Shown: positions 1 through 9,819, numbered from the stretch's first letter. The stretch: 64,000 nt of DNA from GCA-2718035 sp964435285 (GCA_964435285.1 CAYSYA010000008.1:34334-98333); one strand, 5' to 3'. Numbers and translations are program-made. Notes: generated by a model not told the origin, from the sequence alone.

Positions 1-1819
1 GAGGGTTTCCGTTTTCATCGTATTTATATATATTTTTAAAATTTTGAATAAATCCATCATCAAATATTGAACCTTCAGAGTTAGGAGTGTAAAGTCTAGC
101 ATTGGCCCCAATCGTAAGTTTAGTTTTATCATTAATATCAAACTTATATTCTCCTTGAAGGTGATAAAGAGCTGATTTATCAAAAAATCTAGTTCCATTA
201 ATTAAATTACCAGTTTGAGGGTCATATCTTGAAGTGGTAGTAATTTCATTAAATATGGTTTCAAATTCTTCGGTTCCTGGTATTAAATATGGGTTTCCAT
301 CACCTAAAGTTGAATTTAAAGAATTTGCATAGTTCTCTGCCATTTGATGATATGAGTTAAGTAAGTCTGGATTTTGGTTTAATATATTTTGCATATCCAT
401 GATCCATTGACCTAATGTTTCAGTATTTCCATCCCATTCTTCCCATCCAATAACTTCTCCTTCAATTAAAGGGATAATATCATTGGCCCAATAGTTACTG
501 TATTCAGTAGCCCATTCAGTATTTACTAATCCTCTGTCCTGAAGAGAAACAGCAGTTGCAACAGCATCATAAGAATCGCCAGCATCTTCATGAGTTGTAT
601 AAAATCTAATGAAAAACTTATCTTTTTTTCTATATTCTAATCTGTTTTGTAAAAATTTTATGTTTTTTAAACTATATCTATTATCTCCTTGGTAAACAGT
701 TGTTCCTTCACCATAATTCATTGAATATATTAATTCATTTTTATTTATTGTTTTATAATGAAAAGCACTATTAAATTTTAAGTTTTTTGTATCATAATCA
801 ACTAAATCTTTTTCTTTGTATCCAGTCCTGTAAATTGTTCCAAGGCCAGGATTTTCATGAAAATCACCATATGAAGTTGACCATTCATCTCCATATGTGT
901 TTACAGCATCATATCCACCAGGATTATTTCTATCAGAGTCACTGTCATCAGAGGCTGATTGATTATTTGCTACCCAATCGTTAGCTTTGAAATGTTGAAT
1001 ATTAAATTTAAAACCAAATCTTTCATTTCCAGATTTATCTTTCCAATTTTTAGCAAATCTAAATGAATTTTCTAATAAAGCTCTTTCACCAATTTTTATT
1101 TGATATTGAGTTCCCGGAAACATAAAAGGATCTTTAGATTCCATATAAATAACTCCGTTAAATGCATTTGGACCATATAGAGCAGAGTTTGCTCCTACTA
1201 CTATTTCTACACCTTTTGTATCTAATTCAGGACTACCCATAAAATTACCTAAACTGAAATTTAGTCCTGGAGATTGGTTGTCTACACCATCAATTAATTG
1301 CAGAGATCTAACAGGAGATGTACTATTAAAACCTCTAGTGTTAATAATTTTGAATCCTAAGCTAGCAGAAGTTAAATCAACACCTTTTAAATTTGATAGC
1401 CCCTCATAAAATGTAGATGAGGGAGTTTCTTTAATTGCATTTATATCTAAAGATTCAATTGTTACTGGAGACTGTTTTAGTCTTTCTGTTAGTCTGTTAT
1501 CTCTGATTTCAATTTCTTGTAGTTCCTCTTGATTAATTTCTAGTTTTATATTTATGAAATCATAATTTGATATTTCAATATCTTTAGTTTTATATCCTAT
1601 GTATGAACATCTTATAGTGATTGGAAGTTTTGTGATATTATTAAATGAAAATTCTCCGTTGATATTAGTTGTCATCCCTTTTCCATTGAGGATTTGAACA
1701 TTTGCGCCAATTAAAGTTTCTTTAGTTTTCTTATCACTAACTACTCCATTAATATTTTGGGATATCAAAATTGAAGAAAATAAAAAAAATAGAAATGAAA
1801 AAATATATTTTTTTTTCAT
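1..1819 (-). CDS. TonB-dependent receptor with carboxypeptidase-regulatory-like N-terminus (3' end outside window)
   Basis: Outer-membrane, TonB-energised importer; the substrate cannot be told from the sequence. I translated this open frame by hand from the ATG at 1819; it has no stop down to base 1, so about 606 residues are visible and the C-terminal barrel is missing. Residues 1-21 form a signal peptide ending SILISQ. Residues about 23-100 are a CarboxypepD_reg-like domain (NINGVVSDKKTKETLIGANV). Residues about 115-220 are the plug, containing GVEIVVGANSALYGPNAFNG. The rest is barrel strand sequence rich in aromatic residues and Asn. It is the last visible gene of the minus-strand series and starts 4 bases after the LOG-family gene, so it is probably cotranscribed. 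There is no SusD partner in view; a partner could lie beyond the window. Family assignment is firm, substrate unknown. Confidence 0.9.
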   Translation of the reverse strand, partial: MKKKYIFSFLFFLFSSILISQNINGVVSDKKTKETLIGANVQILNGKGMTTNINGEFSFNNITKLPITIRCSYIGYKTKDIEISNYDFINIKLEINQEELQEIEIRDNRLTERLKQSPVTIESLDINAIKETPSSTFYEGLSNLKGVDLTSASLGFKIINTRGFNSTSPVRSLQLIDGVDNQSPGLNFSLGNFMGSPELDTKGVEIVVGANSALYGPNAFNGVIYMESKDPFMFPGTQYQIKIGERALLENSFRFAKNWKDKSGNERFGFKFNIQHFKANDWVANNQSASDDSDSDRNNPGGYDAVNTYGDEWSTSYGDFHENPGLGTIYRTGYKEKDLVDYDTKNLKFNSAFHYKTINKNELIYSMNYGEGTTVYQGDNRYSLKNIKFLQNRLEYRKKDKFFIRFYTTHEDAGDSYDAVATAVSLQDRGLVNTEWATEYSNYWANDIIPLIEGEVIGWEEWDGNTETLGQWIMDMQNILNQNPDLLNSYHQMAENYANSLNSTLGDGNPYLIPGTEEFETIFNEITTTSRYDPQTGNLINGTRFFDKSALYHLQGEYKFDINDKTKLTIGANARLYTPNSEGSIFDDGFIQNFKNIYKYDENGNP

Positions 1820-1823
1820 GTGG

Positions 1824-2498
1824 TTAAAAATTTGGAGATAATTGATAATTTTTATAAAAATCGTCAATTATTTCAATTACCTCGTCAACACTATCTACTA
1901 ATTTAAAGTTTTTTAAGTCTTTTTCTGAAATATTTTTTTCTTTTTCTAAAACTGTTTCTTTAATCCAATCTAATAAACCATTCCAAAAATCACTTCCAAA
2001 TAAAATAATTGGTATTTTTTGAATTTTTTCAGTTTGTATTAATGTAATTGCTTCAAACAATTCATCTAAAGTTCCAACACCTCCAGGCATAACAACAAAA
2101 CCCTGTGCATATTTCACAAACATTACTTTTCTAACAAAAAAGTAATTAAAATCAATATTTTTATCATCATCAATATACCTGTTAGGTGTTTGTTCAAATG
2201 GTAAATCGATGTTTAGTCCAACAGAAGCACCTCCTTTATTTTTTGCGCCTTTATTAGCTGCTTCCATAATACCAGGACCTCCACCACTGATTATACCAAA
2301 ACCTTTTTCTGTTAATTTTTCAGAAATTTCAACAGCATATTTATAATATTTATTTTCAGGCTTTGTTCTAGCTGATCCAAAAATAGAGATACATGGACCA
2401 ATATTTGAAAGTTTTTCAAAACCTTCAACAAACTCAGACATAATTTTAAATATACTCCAAGTTTTATCACTTTTTATTTCTTTCCACTTTTTTCTCAT
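1824..2498 (-). CDS. LOG family protein (TIGR00730-type nucleotide phosphoribohydrolase)
   Basis: Cytosolic Rossmann-fold protein of 224 residues, of the family once labelled lysine decarboxylase. Characterised members split cytokinin or purine riboside 5'-monophosphates into base and ribose 5-phosphate. The defining motifs are present: SGGGPGIMEAANKGA near residues 71-85 and PGGVGTLDELFE near residues 138-149, the phosphoribohydrolase nucleotide-binding and catalytic signature. The N-terminal extension (about 30 residues before the GSAR strand) is usual for this branch. It lies 18 bases downstream of uvrA and 4 bases upstream of the TonB-dependent receptor, within the same minus-strand series. 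The motifs make the family certain; the physiological substrate in this organism is not known. Confidence 0.88.
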   Translation of the reverse strand: MRKKWKEIKSDKTWSIFKIMSEFVEGFEKLSNIGPCISIFGSARTKPENKYYKYAVEISEKLTEKGFGIISGGGPGIMEAANKGAKNKGGASVGLNIDLPFEQTPNRYIDDDKNIDFNYFFVRKVMFVKYAQGFVVMPGGVGTLDELFEAITLIQTEKIQKIPIILFGSDFWNGLLDWIKETVLEKEKNISEKDLKNFKLVDSVDEVIEIIDDFYKNYQLSPNF

Positions 2499-2516
2499 AT
2501 TTTTAAAATTATTAAC

Positions 2517-5336
2517 TCAATATATCTCTTTTTTTAAATACTTCGCTGTATAACTATTTTTATTTTTAACAATTACTTCAGGATTTCCTTCACATAAAAT
2601 ATATCCTCCATCTTTTCCACCATTTAAACCTAAATCAATTATATGGTCTGCTTGTTTAATTACATCCATATTATGTTCAATAATAATAGAAGAGTTACCT
2701 TTATCAATGAGTCTATGAATAGATTTCATTAAAATATTAATATCGTGAAAATGTAATCCCGTAGTAGGTTCATCAAAAATATAAAGAGTTTTGCCAGTAT
2801 CATTTTTAGAAAGTTCAAGCGCTAGTTTTATTCTCTGGGCTTCACCGCCTGAAAGCTCAGTTGAAGGTTGCCCCAATTTAACGTAATTCATTCCTACATT
2901 CATTAATGTTTTTAACTTTTTTTTAATTTTTGGAAACTTGTCAAAAAATATAATTGCTTCTTCTACAGTCATTTCAAGAACCTCATAAATATTTTTCCCT
3001 TTATATCTAACTTTTAATGTTTCTGAATTAAATCTTTTACTTGAACAACTTTTACAATCTATATAAAAATCAGGTAAAAATTTCATTTGAATTAATTCTT
3101 TACCAGATCCTTTACAATTTTCACACCGTCCACCAGAAATATTGAAAGAAAATCTTCCTGGTCTATAACCCATTATTTTAGAAGAAGGTACATTAGAAAA
3201 TAATTCTCTAATTAAAGAAAAAAGACCAATATAAGTTGCTGGATTTGATCTAGGTGTCCTTCCAATAGGAGATTGATTAATTGAAATTACTTTATCAATA
3301 TTTTCAATGCCTTCAATATCTTTATAAATTCCAAAATCTAGATTTGATTTATGAATTTGATTATTTAAAATTGGATATAAAGTTTTATTTATTAGTGTAG
3401 ATTTTCCACTTCCCGAAACACCAGTTACTACAGTTAAAGTTCCTAATGGAATTTTTAAATTAACATTTTTTAAATTATTTTGACTAGCTCCATATAGATT
3501 TATGAAATGGCCATTACCAAGTCTTCTTTTTTTTGGAATTTCAATTAAATTTCTGTTTGAAAGATATTGTGATGTTAGGTGGTTGGAATTTTTAATTTGA
3601 TTATTTGTTCCTTTAAAAATTATTTTACCTCCATTTTTTCCAGCAAATGGACCAATATCTATAATATAATCAGCAGACTCAATTAATTCTCTGTCGTGTT
3701 CAACAACAATAACAGTGTTTCCAATTTCTTTTAATTTTTTCAGTGATTGAATTAACAAGTCATTGTCTTTCTGATGTAAACCAATACTTGGTTCATCTAA
3801 AATATATATTACACCGACTAGTTCTGACCCAATTTGTGTTGCTAGTCTAATTCTTTGACTCTCCCCACCTGATAGAGTTTTAGATTGTCTATTTATTGTT
3901 AAATAATTTAATCCTAAGTCTTTTAGTATTTTAATTCTCTTTGATAATTCCTTAATAATTTCAATTGTGATTTTGTTTTTTTGATTTATAGATTTTACCC
4001 AAGTATAAAGTTTTTCAATTTCTAAATTTGATACATCCGTTATATTTTTTTTATCTATTAAAAAATAAAGACTTTCTTTCTTTAGTCTTTTTCCTTTACA
4101 ACTTTTACAATTTGCCTCATCAATATATTTTTTTGCCCACCTTTTAATTTTATTTGATTCTGAATTTTCAAATTCATTTAATATAAAATTTGATACTCCA
4201 GGAAAATCTAATTCATGATATTTTGTAATGCCAATTTCTTTATTTTGGATTTTGAAATTTTCTTTAATTCCATACAAAATAGAATTAACACATTCTTTTG
4301 ATAAGTCTTTAATAGGTGTATCTAGATTAAAATTATATTTATTTAGAATAATTTTTAATTCATCAAAAATCCATTTATCATCTATATTTTCTAATGGCTC
4401 AATTGCTCCATTAAGAATACTTAAATTTTTATCAGGAATTATTTTTTCTTCTTTTACTAAATAACTTTTTCCTAACCCTCTACATTTTGAACAATATCCC
4501 TTAGGGGAATTGAAAGAAAAGGAGTTTGGCTCTGGATCTGGATATGAAATTCCAGATTCAGGACACATTAATTTTGTACTGTAAAAAAATAATTTGTTAT
4601 TGTCTTTTTCTACTATAATTATTGTTCCGTCCCCCTCTTTTAATGCTAGTTCACATGAATTATTTATTCTTTCAGTATTTTTATTATTAATTATCAAATC
4701 ATCAATAAGTAAGTCTATATCATGATGTTTATTTCTTTCTAGTTCTAAACTATTAATAGATAAATATGATTTATCTAGAATACTTTTTAATTCTCCATTT
4801 ACTCTAACTTTCATAAATCCTTTCTTCATTAAATCAATAAAGAATTGCTTGTAATTACCTTTTCTTCCTCTAACTAGCGGGGAAAGTATTAGAACTTGTT
4901 TTTTTTTATGTTTTTTTTTTATTTTTTCAATTAACTCTTTTGGAGGAAAATTTTTCATTTCTTTTCCAGTTACATATGAAAATGCACTTGATGATTTAGA
5001 GAAAAGTAATCTTAAATAATCATAAATTTCCGTTATTGTTCCTACAGTTGATCGAGGATTTTTTGAAACAGATTTTTGACTAATAGAAATAACAGGACTT
5101 AGCCCTGAAATTTTATCTACTTCAGGTTTTTCGTAATTATCTATAAATTGCCTTGCAAATACAGAAAAAGTATCCATATATCTTCTTTGTCCTTCTCTGT
5201 AAATTGTTTTATGTGCAAGTGAACTTTTACCACTTCCACTTACTCCAGTTATTACAACAAGTTTCTTCTTTGGGATATTAATTGAAATATTTTGTAAATT
5301 ATTTTCTTTGGCACCAGAAATTTCAATTTTACTCAT
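2517..5336 (-). CDS. uvrA: UvrABC excinuclease subunit A
   Basis: ATPase that scans DNA for bulky damage and loads UvrB in nucleotide excision repair. At 939 residues it has the full family length. It has two ABC modules: Walker A GVSGSGKSS at residues 31-39 and a second GVSGSGKST near residue 640, with signature motifs LSGGESQRIRLA and LSGGEAQRIKLA. CxxC zinc-finger pairs are visible (CSKCRGLGK, CKSCKGKRL, CENCKGSGK, CKSC). It ends 18 bases before the LOG-family gene and starts 15 bases after the lytic transglycosylase gene. No uvrB or uvrC is in the window. Nothing appears truncated. Confidence 0.97.
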   Translation of the reverse strand: MSKIEISGAKENNLQNISINIPKKKLVVITGVSGSGKSSLAHKTIYREGQRRYMDTFSVFARQFIDNYEKPEVDKISGLSPVISISQKSVSKNPRSTVGTITEIYDYLRLLFSKSSSAFSYVTGKEMKNFPPKELIEKIKKKHKKKQVLILSPLVRGRKGNYKQFFIDLMKKGFMKVRVNGELKSILDKSYLSINSLELERNKHHDIDLLIDDLIINNKNTERINNSCELALKEGDGTIIIVEKDNNKLFFYSTKLMCPESGISYPDPEPNSFSFNSPKGYCSKCRGLGKSYLVKEEKIIPDKNLSILNGAIEPLENIDDKWIFDELKIILNKYNFNLDTPIKDLSKECVNSILYGIKENFKIQNKEIGITKYHELDFPGVSNFILNEFENSESNKIKRWAKKYIDEANCKSCKGKRLKKESLYFLIDKKNITDVSNLEIEKLYTWVKSINQKNKITIEIIKELSKRIKILKDLGLNYLTINRQSKTLSGGESQRIRLATQIGSELVGVIYILDEPSIGLHQKDNDLLIQSLKKLKEIGNTVIVVEHDRELIESADYIIDIGPFAGKNGGKIIFKGTNNQIKNSNHLTSQYLSNRNLIEIPKKRRLGNGHFINLYGASQNNLKNVNLKIPLGTLTVVTGVSGSGKSTLINKTLYPILNNQIHKSNLDFGIYKDIEGIENIDKVISINQSPIGRTPRSNPATYIGLFSLIRELFSNVPSSKIMGYRPGRFSFNISGGRCENCKGSGKELIQMKFLPDFYIDCKSCSSKRFNSETLKVRYKGKNIYEVLEMTVEEAIIFFDKFPKIKKKLKTLMNVGMNYVKLGQPSTELSGGEAQRIKLALELSKNDTGKTLYIFDEPTTGLHFHDINILMKSIHRLIDKGNSSIIIEHNMDVIKQADHIIDLGLNGGKDGGYILCEGNPEVIVKNKNSYTAKYLKKEIY

Positions 5337-5351
5337 TTTAGATTTTAATTT

Positions 5352-6242
5352 TTACTTTATTTCTAATGACTTTTCTAAAGGAAGTTTTATTATATAATTT
5401 TTTTCATCTACTTCTAATTTATTTTTTAAGATCCATGGGTTAAAATACTTAATTATTTTATAGTTAAAACCAATTTCATTTCCAAAATTAGCAATATTTT
5501 CAATTGTTTTATTTATTTCCATTTCATATGTTTTGATTGGTTTATACAGGCTGTTTTCATCCAAGTCAAATCCGTATGTAAGTGGATTTTTATCGATTAT
5601 TTTATATGCAATAATTCTGAATATATATCTTGATGTTTCATTATTTAGTTTTAAATCATAATAATTATTCACATTTTGTTTTTTAATTTGTTTTGTAAGA
5701 GCGCTTGGCCCCATGTTGTAGGCTGCAGCAGCTAATGTCCAGTTTCCAAATTGTTCATAAAGTTTACTTAAATATTTACAAGCAGACTCTGTGGATTTTT
5801 CTAAGTGGTACCTTTCATCCACTAAATCATTTATTTCAAGATCATATGCAATACCTGTTTTTTTCATAAATTGCCAAAACCCTTTTGCGCCTGCTGGAGA
5901 TGTTACATTTTCTAAAGCACTTTCTGCAATAGCTAAATATTTAAAATCATCAGGGATATTATATTTTTTTAAATATTTTTCAATTATTGGAAAGTATTTA
6001 TTTGATCTTTTTAAAATTAATATTGCTTTTGAGTGATAATATGTATTTACTAGTATCTCTTTGTCAAATCTTTCTAAAATATCCTGATTTTCAATAGGAA
6101 CTTTCTCATCACAAAAAAATAATTTTTCAGGAATAAAAGGTGCTTTAACATGGTAGTTTTGATTATATTTTTTAAAATTATTACTATTTTCTTGAGGGAA
6201 AACGTAAAAACAGGAAAAAAGAACAAGTATAATTATTTTCAT
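5352..6242 (-). CDS. Secreted lytic murein transglycosylase (SLT domain, MltD-like)
   Basis: Cleaves the glycan strand of peptidoglycan to 1,6-anhydromuropeptides, in the periplasm or at the envelope. The 296-residue protein begins with a signal peptide (MKIIILVLFSCFYVFPQ). The SLT domain covers about residues 95-210 and shows the catalytic Glu in AIAESAL (E107), then GAKGFWQFM and AAAAYNMG, the classic three-motif signature. The C-terminal 80 residues are less conserved and I see no clear LysM repeat, although MltD-type homologs often carry one. The start codon overlaps the end of the rmlC-like gene by 4 bases (ATGA-type), implying translational coupling. Confidence 0.9.
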   Translation of the reverse strand: MKIIILVLFSCFYVFPQENSNNFKKYNQNYHVKAPFIPEKLFFCDEKVPIENQDILERFDKEILVNTYYHSKAILILKRSNKYFPIIEKYLKKYNIPDDFKYLAIAESALENVTSPAGAKGFWQFMKKTGIAYDLEINDLVDERYHLEKSTESACKYLSKLYEQFGNWTLAAAAYNMGPSALTKQIKKQNVNNYYDLKLNNETSRYIFRIIAYKIIDKNPLTYGFDLDENSLYKPIKTYEMEINKTIENIANFGNEIGFNYKIIKYFNPWILKNKLEVDEKNYIIKLPLEKSLEIK

Positions 6243-6793
6243 TGAATCTTTATTGTGTTTAAATAATCTTTTAAACTTATACCTTTTTTATCTTTTTTTG
6301 AAATTATAGGATTTTTAATTTCCCAATTAATGTTTAAATCTGGGTCAGACCAATTTAATGTTATGTCATGTTTCGGGTTGTAGTATTTATTACACTTGTA
6401 TGAGAAAATAGTATTATTTTCTAGTGATAAAAAGCCATGAGCTAGACCCTCGGGAATATATATCATTTTTCTCTCTTTACAATTTAAAATAACTTTAATA
6501 TGGCTTCCAAAAGTAGGGGAGTTTATTCTTAAATCAACAATCACATCTAAAACACTTCCTTTAATAACCTGAACTAACTTTAATTGACTCTCTGGAGAAG
6601 TTTGTATATGTAAACCTCTCAATACATTTTTTTTTGAAATTGATATATTATCTTGTTTAAAATTAGATGATAGATTAATTTTCTCAAAATATTTTTTGTT
6701 CCAAGACTCTAAAAAAACTCCTCTTTCATCTTGAAAAATAAAATCGTTTTCAATTATATATAATCCAGGAATTTTTGTGATTGTTTTTTTCAT
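6239..6793 (-). CDS. rfbC: dTDP-4-dehydrorhamnose 3,5-epimerase (RmlC family)
   Basis: Cupin-fold epimerase acting on dTDP-4-keto-6-deoxyglucose in the dTDP-rhamnose pathway for surface polysaccharides. The 184-residue length is typical. Motifs seen: RGLHIQTSPESQLKLVQV, carrying the catalytic His (usual motif GLHYQ; here Ile replaces Tyr), then DVIVDLRINSPTFG, IPEGLAHGF and the SYKCNKYY segment with the conserved Tyr. rmlA, rmlB and rmlD are not in the window, so the gene is orphaned from its pathway locally, and an epimerase acting on another dTDP-sugar cannot be excluded. It abuts the GNAT gene with no spacer and overlaps the transglycosylase gene by 4 bases. Confidence 0.9.
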   Translation of the reverse strand: MKKTITKIPGLYIIENDFIFQDERGVFLESWNKKYFEKINLSSNFKQDNISISKKNVLRGLHIQTSPESQLKLVQVIKGSVLDVIVDLRINSPTFGSHIKVILNCKERKMIYIPEGLAHGFLSLENNTIFSYKCNKYYNPKHDITLNWSDPDLNINWEIKNPIISKKDKKGISLKDYLNTIKIQ

Positions 6794-7240
6794 TTATAGG
6801 TAAAGATACATTAATTTATGAGGGCCAATTTTAGGAATATGATAAAATTCACCTTGAGATTTAAATCCTAAATTTTCATAAAATGGGATTGCTATTTTTC
6901 TAGCATCACACCATAATAATTTTACTTTTCTTTTAATTAATTCATTTTTTGCAAACATTATTAATTTACTTCCCATTGATATTCCTTGGTATTTCTTTTT
7001 AGTAGCCATCGCTCTGAGTCTATATTGCTTGTCATTTTCATCAAAAATTATGTTGTTTTGGTAAATAAATGTTCCAATACTCACAAGTTCATCTTTTAAA
7101 AATGTTCCAACATGAAAAGTGTCTTTTAAGTTATCTTCAGCTAAGAAACAATTAGATGTATTTTTGTGAGGCCATAAAACACCAAGTCTTATTTTATGAG
7201 TTAGGTTAGATTGTATTAGTTTTGATTCAATTTTAATCAT
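6794..7240 (-). CDS. GNAT family N-acetyltransferase
   Basis: Small cytosolic acyl-CoA transferase of 148 residues, the normal single-domain GNAT size. The acetyl-CoA binding segment RAMATKKKYQGISMGSKLI matches the Q/R-x-x-G-x-G/A loop between beta4 and alpha3. The C-terminal IPFYENLGFKSQGEF is the usual beta5 and alpha4 motif. The acceptor substrate cannot be inferred. The start overlaps the mscS-like gene by 4 bases, and the stop is directly followed by the rmlC-like gene. Confidence 0.85.
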   Translation of the reverse strand: MIKIESKLIQSNLTHKIRLGVLWPHKNTSNCFLAEDNLKDTFHVGTFLKDELVSIGTFIYQNNIIFDENDKQYRLRAMATKKKYQGISMGSKLIMFAKNELIKRKVKLLWCDARKIAIPFYENLGFKSQGEFYHIPKIGPHKLMYLYL

Positions 7241-8313
7241 TTATTTAAATAAACAGTTGTTGATGGAAATGCAAAATCACTTTTATGTTTTTTTATAATA
7301 TCCATTATTTTAAAATTGATTTCTTCGGTTGTATTTAAATATTTATCCCAGTCTGTTCCTTTGACATAAAAGATAACTAAAATATCTAAAGAGCTTGACC
7401 CAAATTTTACAAATTTAACTCTACCAAAATTTTTATCAGTATTTTCATGCAAGTCTATTATTGCTTTTATGTCTTTTGTTATTTTTTTTATTTGGGATTT
7501 AGTGGTTTCATAAGTTAGGCCAATATAAAATTTTGCCCTCCTTGAGGTTCTCATTCCTAAATTATCAACTTCAGCATCTACCATTTTTTTATTAGGAACT
7601 GTCACTAAGCTTTTGTCAAATGTTCTAATTCTTGTACTTCTAAAACCAACACTTTCAATAACACCTGTTACAGCGCCAACTGTTACAATATCTCCAACAA
7701 TAAAAGGTCTGTCCAGAAAAATAACAAAAGAACCAAATAGATTTTCCAAACTTTCTTTTGCAGCCATTGCAATAGCAATACCTCCGACTCCTAAACCAGC
7801 TGCAAGAGCTGTTATATTAATATTGAAAATATTACTTGAAATTACGAATACTCCAAATATTATTATTAAAATCTTAATAATCGAGGTAAGGAATGGGATT
7901 AGTTGATCATCAAGTTTAGATTTAGTTTTTTCTGCTTTTTTTATTAATATTAAATTAAAAAAATCAGTAATTTTTAATAGTAGCCATACAATTAATATTG
8001 CAAATAGAAAATATAATAATTTTGAAAAAAATGAAAAGCTTATTATTGATAATTCATTTATAATTACTTTGGTGTTAATACTTTTGGTACCCAAGAAAAA
8101 AAATATAAAAATAATAATTAGTTCGAGAGGTTTTTTAACAGTTTTATAGAAATCATTACCATTTAATGTGTTGACTTTAAACATAAAATCAAAAAGTAAT
8201 TTGCTAATATTTTTAGAAATAATTTTTTTTAAAATTAATCCTAAACAAAATATTAATACAAATAAAAAATAGTCTTCAATTGTATTTCCAAGTATTTTAT
8301 AATTTAAATTCAT
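7237..8313 (-). CDS. MscS-family mechanosensitive ion channel
   Basis: Inner-membrane channel that opens under membrane tension to release solutes in osmotic downshock. The protein is 358 residues. Several N-terminal hydrophobic segments (about residues 12-30, 62-82, 90-115 and 135-160) precede the pore helix GLGVGGIAIAMAAKESLENL, which has the Gly/Ala packing typical of MscS TM3. The beta domain follows (PFIVGDIVTVGAVTGVIESV) and then the alpha/beta cytoplasmic vestibule. It is coupled by overlap to the GNAT gene and lies 10 bases downstream of the methyltransferase gene. Whether it is a main osmotic valve or a minor paralogue cannot be told. Confidence 0.92.
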   Translation of the reverse strand: MNLNYKILGNTIEDYFLFVLIFCLGLILKKIISKNISKLLFDFMFKVNTLNGNDFYKTVKKPLELIIIFIFFFLGTKSINTKVIINELSIISFSFFSKLLYFLFAILIVWLLLKITDFFNLILIKKAEKTKSKLDDQLIPFLTSIIKILIIIFGVFVISSNIFNINITALAAGLGVGGIAIAMAAKESLENLFGSFVIFLDRPFIVGDIVTVGAVTGVIESVGFRSTRIRTFDKSLVTVPNKKMVDAEVDNLGMRTSRRAKFYIGLTYETTKSQIKKITKDIKAIIDLHENTDKNFGRVKFVKFGSSSLDILVIFYVKGTDWDKYLNTTEEINFKIMDIIKKHKSDFAFPSTTVYLNK

Positions 8314-8323
8314 ATGTCCAATC

Positions 8324-9037
8324 TTAGTTTTTTCTAAATATAAGAATTAATCTTTCAGACTTTTCATCAAAATTATTTAATTGATAGTCACCAAAAGTGT
8401 TAATTAATTTTAAATTTTGATTTTCGCACATTTTTATTATTTCTTCTTTTTTTAAGATTTGAATCCTTTCAAAGTATTCTTTGCCAAGAAATTCAATTTT
8501 TTTGTATAAATATTTTTTATCATACCATTTATTTATTGTGAATGAATAGTTTTTAATTTTTTTAATTTCCTTTTTTACTATAGAGTCTAAACAATTTGAC
8601 ATATTTATAAAATCCATAACAAAAACACCATTTCTCTTAAGTGCAGTTGAGACTCCATTTATAACAATTTTATTATCATCTTTGCTTTCAAAATAGCCAA
8701 AACTTGTAAATAAATTTATAACAAAATTGTATTTTTTTATTTCATTAATACTTCTCATATCTCTGTTAAAAAAATTAAGTTTTAGATTTTGTTTTTTTTT
8801 AGCAATACTTAAGCTGTATGAAGATAAATCAATTCCGTCGACATGAAAGCCTTTTTTATTTAAATAGATGGAGTGCCTACCTGTACCGCAACATAAGTCT
8901 AAAAAATATGAGTTTTTTTTTGGTTTTAGAAACATCAATAATTTATCTATAAATAGCTCAGCTTCCTTTTGATTACGATTGTTATATAGAATATGGTAAT
9001 ATTCTGAATCAAACCAATTTTCGTACCATTCTGACAT
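8324..9037 (-). CDS. Class I SAM-dependent methyltransferase
   Basis: A 237-residue Rossmann methyltransferase. Motif I YFLDLCCGTGRHSIYL binds S-adenosylmethionine, followed by GIDLSS (motif II acidic residue), FNRDMRS and NLFTSFGYF (post-motif region). No substrate-specific segment is recognisable; small-molecule methyltransferases of this type act on varied acceptors. It lies 9 bases downstream of the winged-helix gene and 10 bases upstream of the mscS-like gene, so it is part of the same transcription unit. Confidence 0.85.
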   Translation of the reverse strand: MSEWYENWFDSEYYHILYNNRNQKEAELFIDKLLMFLKPKKNSYFLDLCCGTGRHSIYLNKKGFHVDGIDLSSYSLSIAKKKQNLKLNFFNRDMRSINEIKKYNFVINLFTSFGYFESKDDNKIVINGVSTALKRNGVFVMDFINMSNCLDSIVKKEIKKIKNYSFTINKWYDKKYLYKKIEFLGKEYFERIQILKKEEIIKMCENQNLKLINTFGDYQLNNFDEKSERLILIFRKN

Positions 9038-9045
9038 ATTAATTT

Positions 9046-9762
9046 TTATTTATTAAGTTTCCAAGTAGTTCCAGCGGTAGGAGAGTATGATGGTTTATAA
9101 CCTAAATTTTTTAAATGTTTATGATATTCAAATAATTTTTTTTTGTTATTTATTATTTCTTTCTCAAAATCTTTATCATAATAGTTTGGGAGTTTTATAT
9201 TTTCTTTTTTGGCTCTTCTTACCCAATTTCTAGAAGCACTTTTCCAACATTTCATTGAGTTTTTTCCAACTTTCCATCCTTTGGACTCATAAAAATCATA
9301 CATAATTTCGCTGCCATCAATTTCTCCTAATTTTAAAAAGTAATCTTTTAAGTCTTTAATACTTGGTTTTTTAAATTTTTTAGTTTTAAATAATTTATTT
9401 TTTATCTTATTCTTTTTATGATGAGAATTATCGTCAGTAACTAAAAAAAAATTATTTACGTTATTGTACAAAATCTTAACAAACATTTTTTCGGGCTTTT
9501 TAATAATAACATCTATAAATTTAATCTTATATAGTTTGTTAATTCCTTCTTTGATTTTAGTTTTTGAAAGTTTTGTGTTTTTAGATATTAAATCTAGATC
9601 ATTAAAAATATAATGTTTTTCAATGTAATTTTCTTCATTTTTTTCTTCTTGTTCTATAAGCTCAGAAAATAATAAGGAAATCTCAATACCAAGATAATTA
9701 ATTAGCTTTTTATTTATGAAATAGTAATTATTACTTGAAAGAAAATTATTTGAAGATTTCAT
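9046..9762 (-). CDS. Hypothetical protein with winged-helix-like N-terminus and phage-replication-like GWKVG motif
   Basis: Unnamed 238-residue, Lys/Asn-rich protein. Residues about 15-100 resemble the helix-turn-helix head of plasmid and phage replication or DnaD-like proteins (DLISKNTKLSKTKIKEGINK). Residues about 145-185 carry a segment typical of phage and Bacteroidota replication-associated proteins: a helix, then FYESKGWKVGKNSMKCWKSA and a second Trp (NWVRRAK). The C-terminus is basic and ends TAGTTWKLNK. I infer DNA binding, but no enzymatic motif is visible. It sits between the pseudouridine synthase and methyltransferase genes, with no phage genes nearby, so it may be a domesticated regulator or replication helper. 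Confidence 0.6.
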   Translation of the reverse strand: MKSSNNFLSSNNYYFINKKLINYLGIEISLLFSELIEQEEKNEENYIEKHYIFNDLDLISKNTKLSKTKIKEGINKLYKIKFIDVIIKKPEKMFVKILYNNVNNFFLVTDDNSHHKKNKIKNKLFKTKKFKKPSIKDLKDYFLKLGEIDGSEIMYDFYESKGWKVGKNSMKCWKSASRNWVRRAKKENIKLPNYYDKDFEKEIINNKKKLFEYHKHLKNLGYKPSYSPTAGTTWKLNK

Positions 9763-9819
9763 TATGATTGTTACTCTTAATTTCTAAAGTATTTCAATTT
9801 TTTTTTAAAAAAAAATATT

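Noticed and set aside
787..984. Short plus-strand open frame inside the TonB-dependent receptor
   Set aside because: It lies antisense to a long, clearly coding frame, and its product is a run of His/Gln with no homology pattern.
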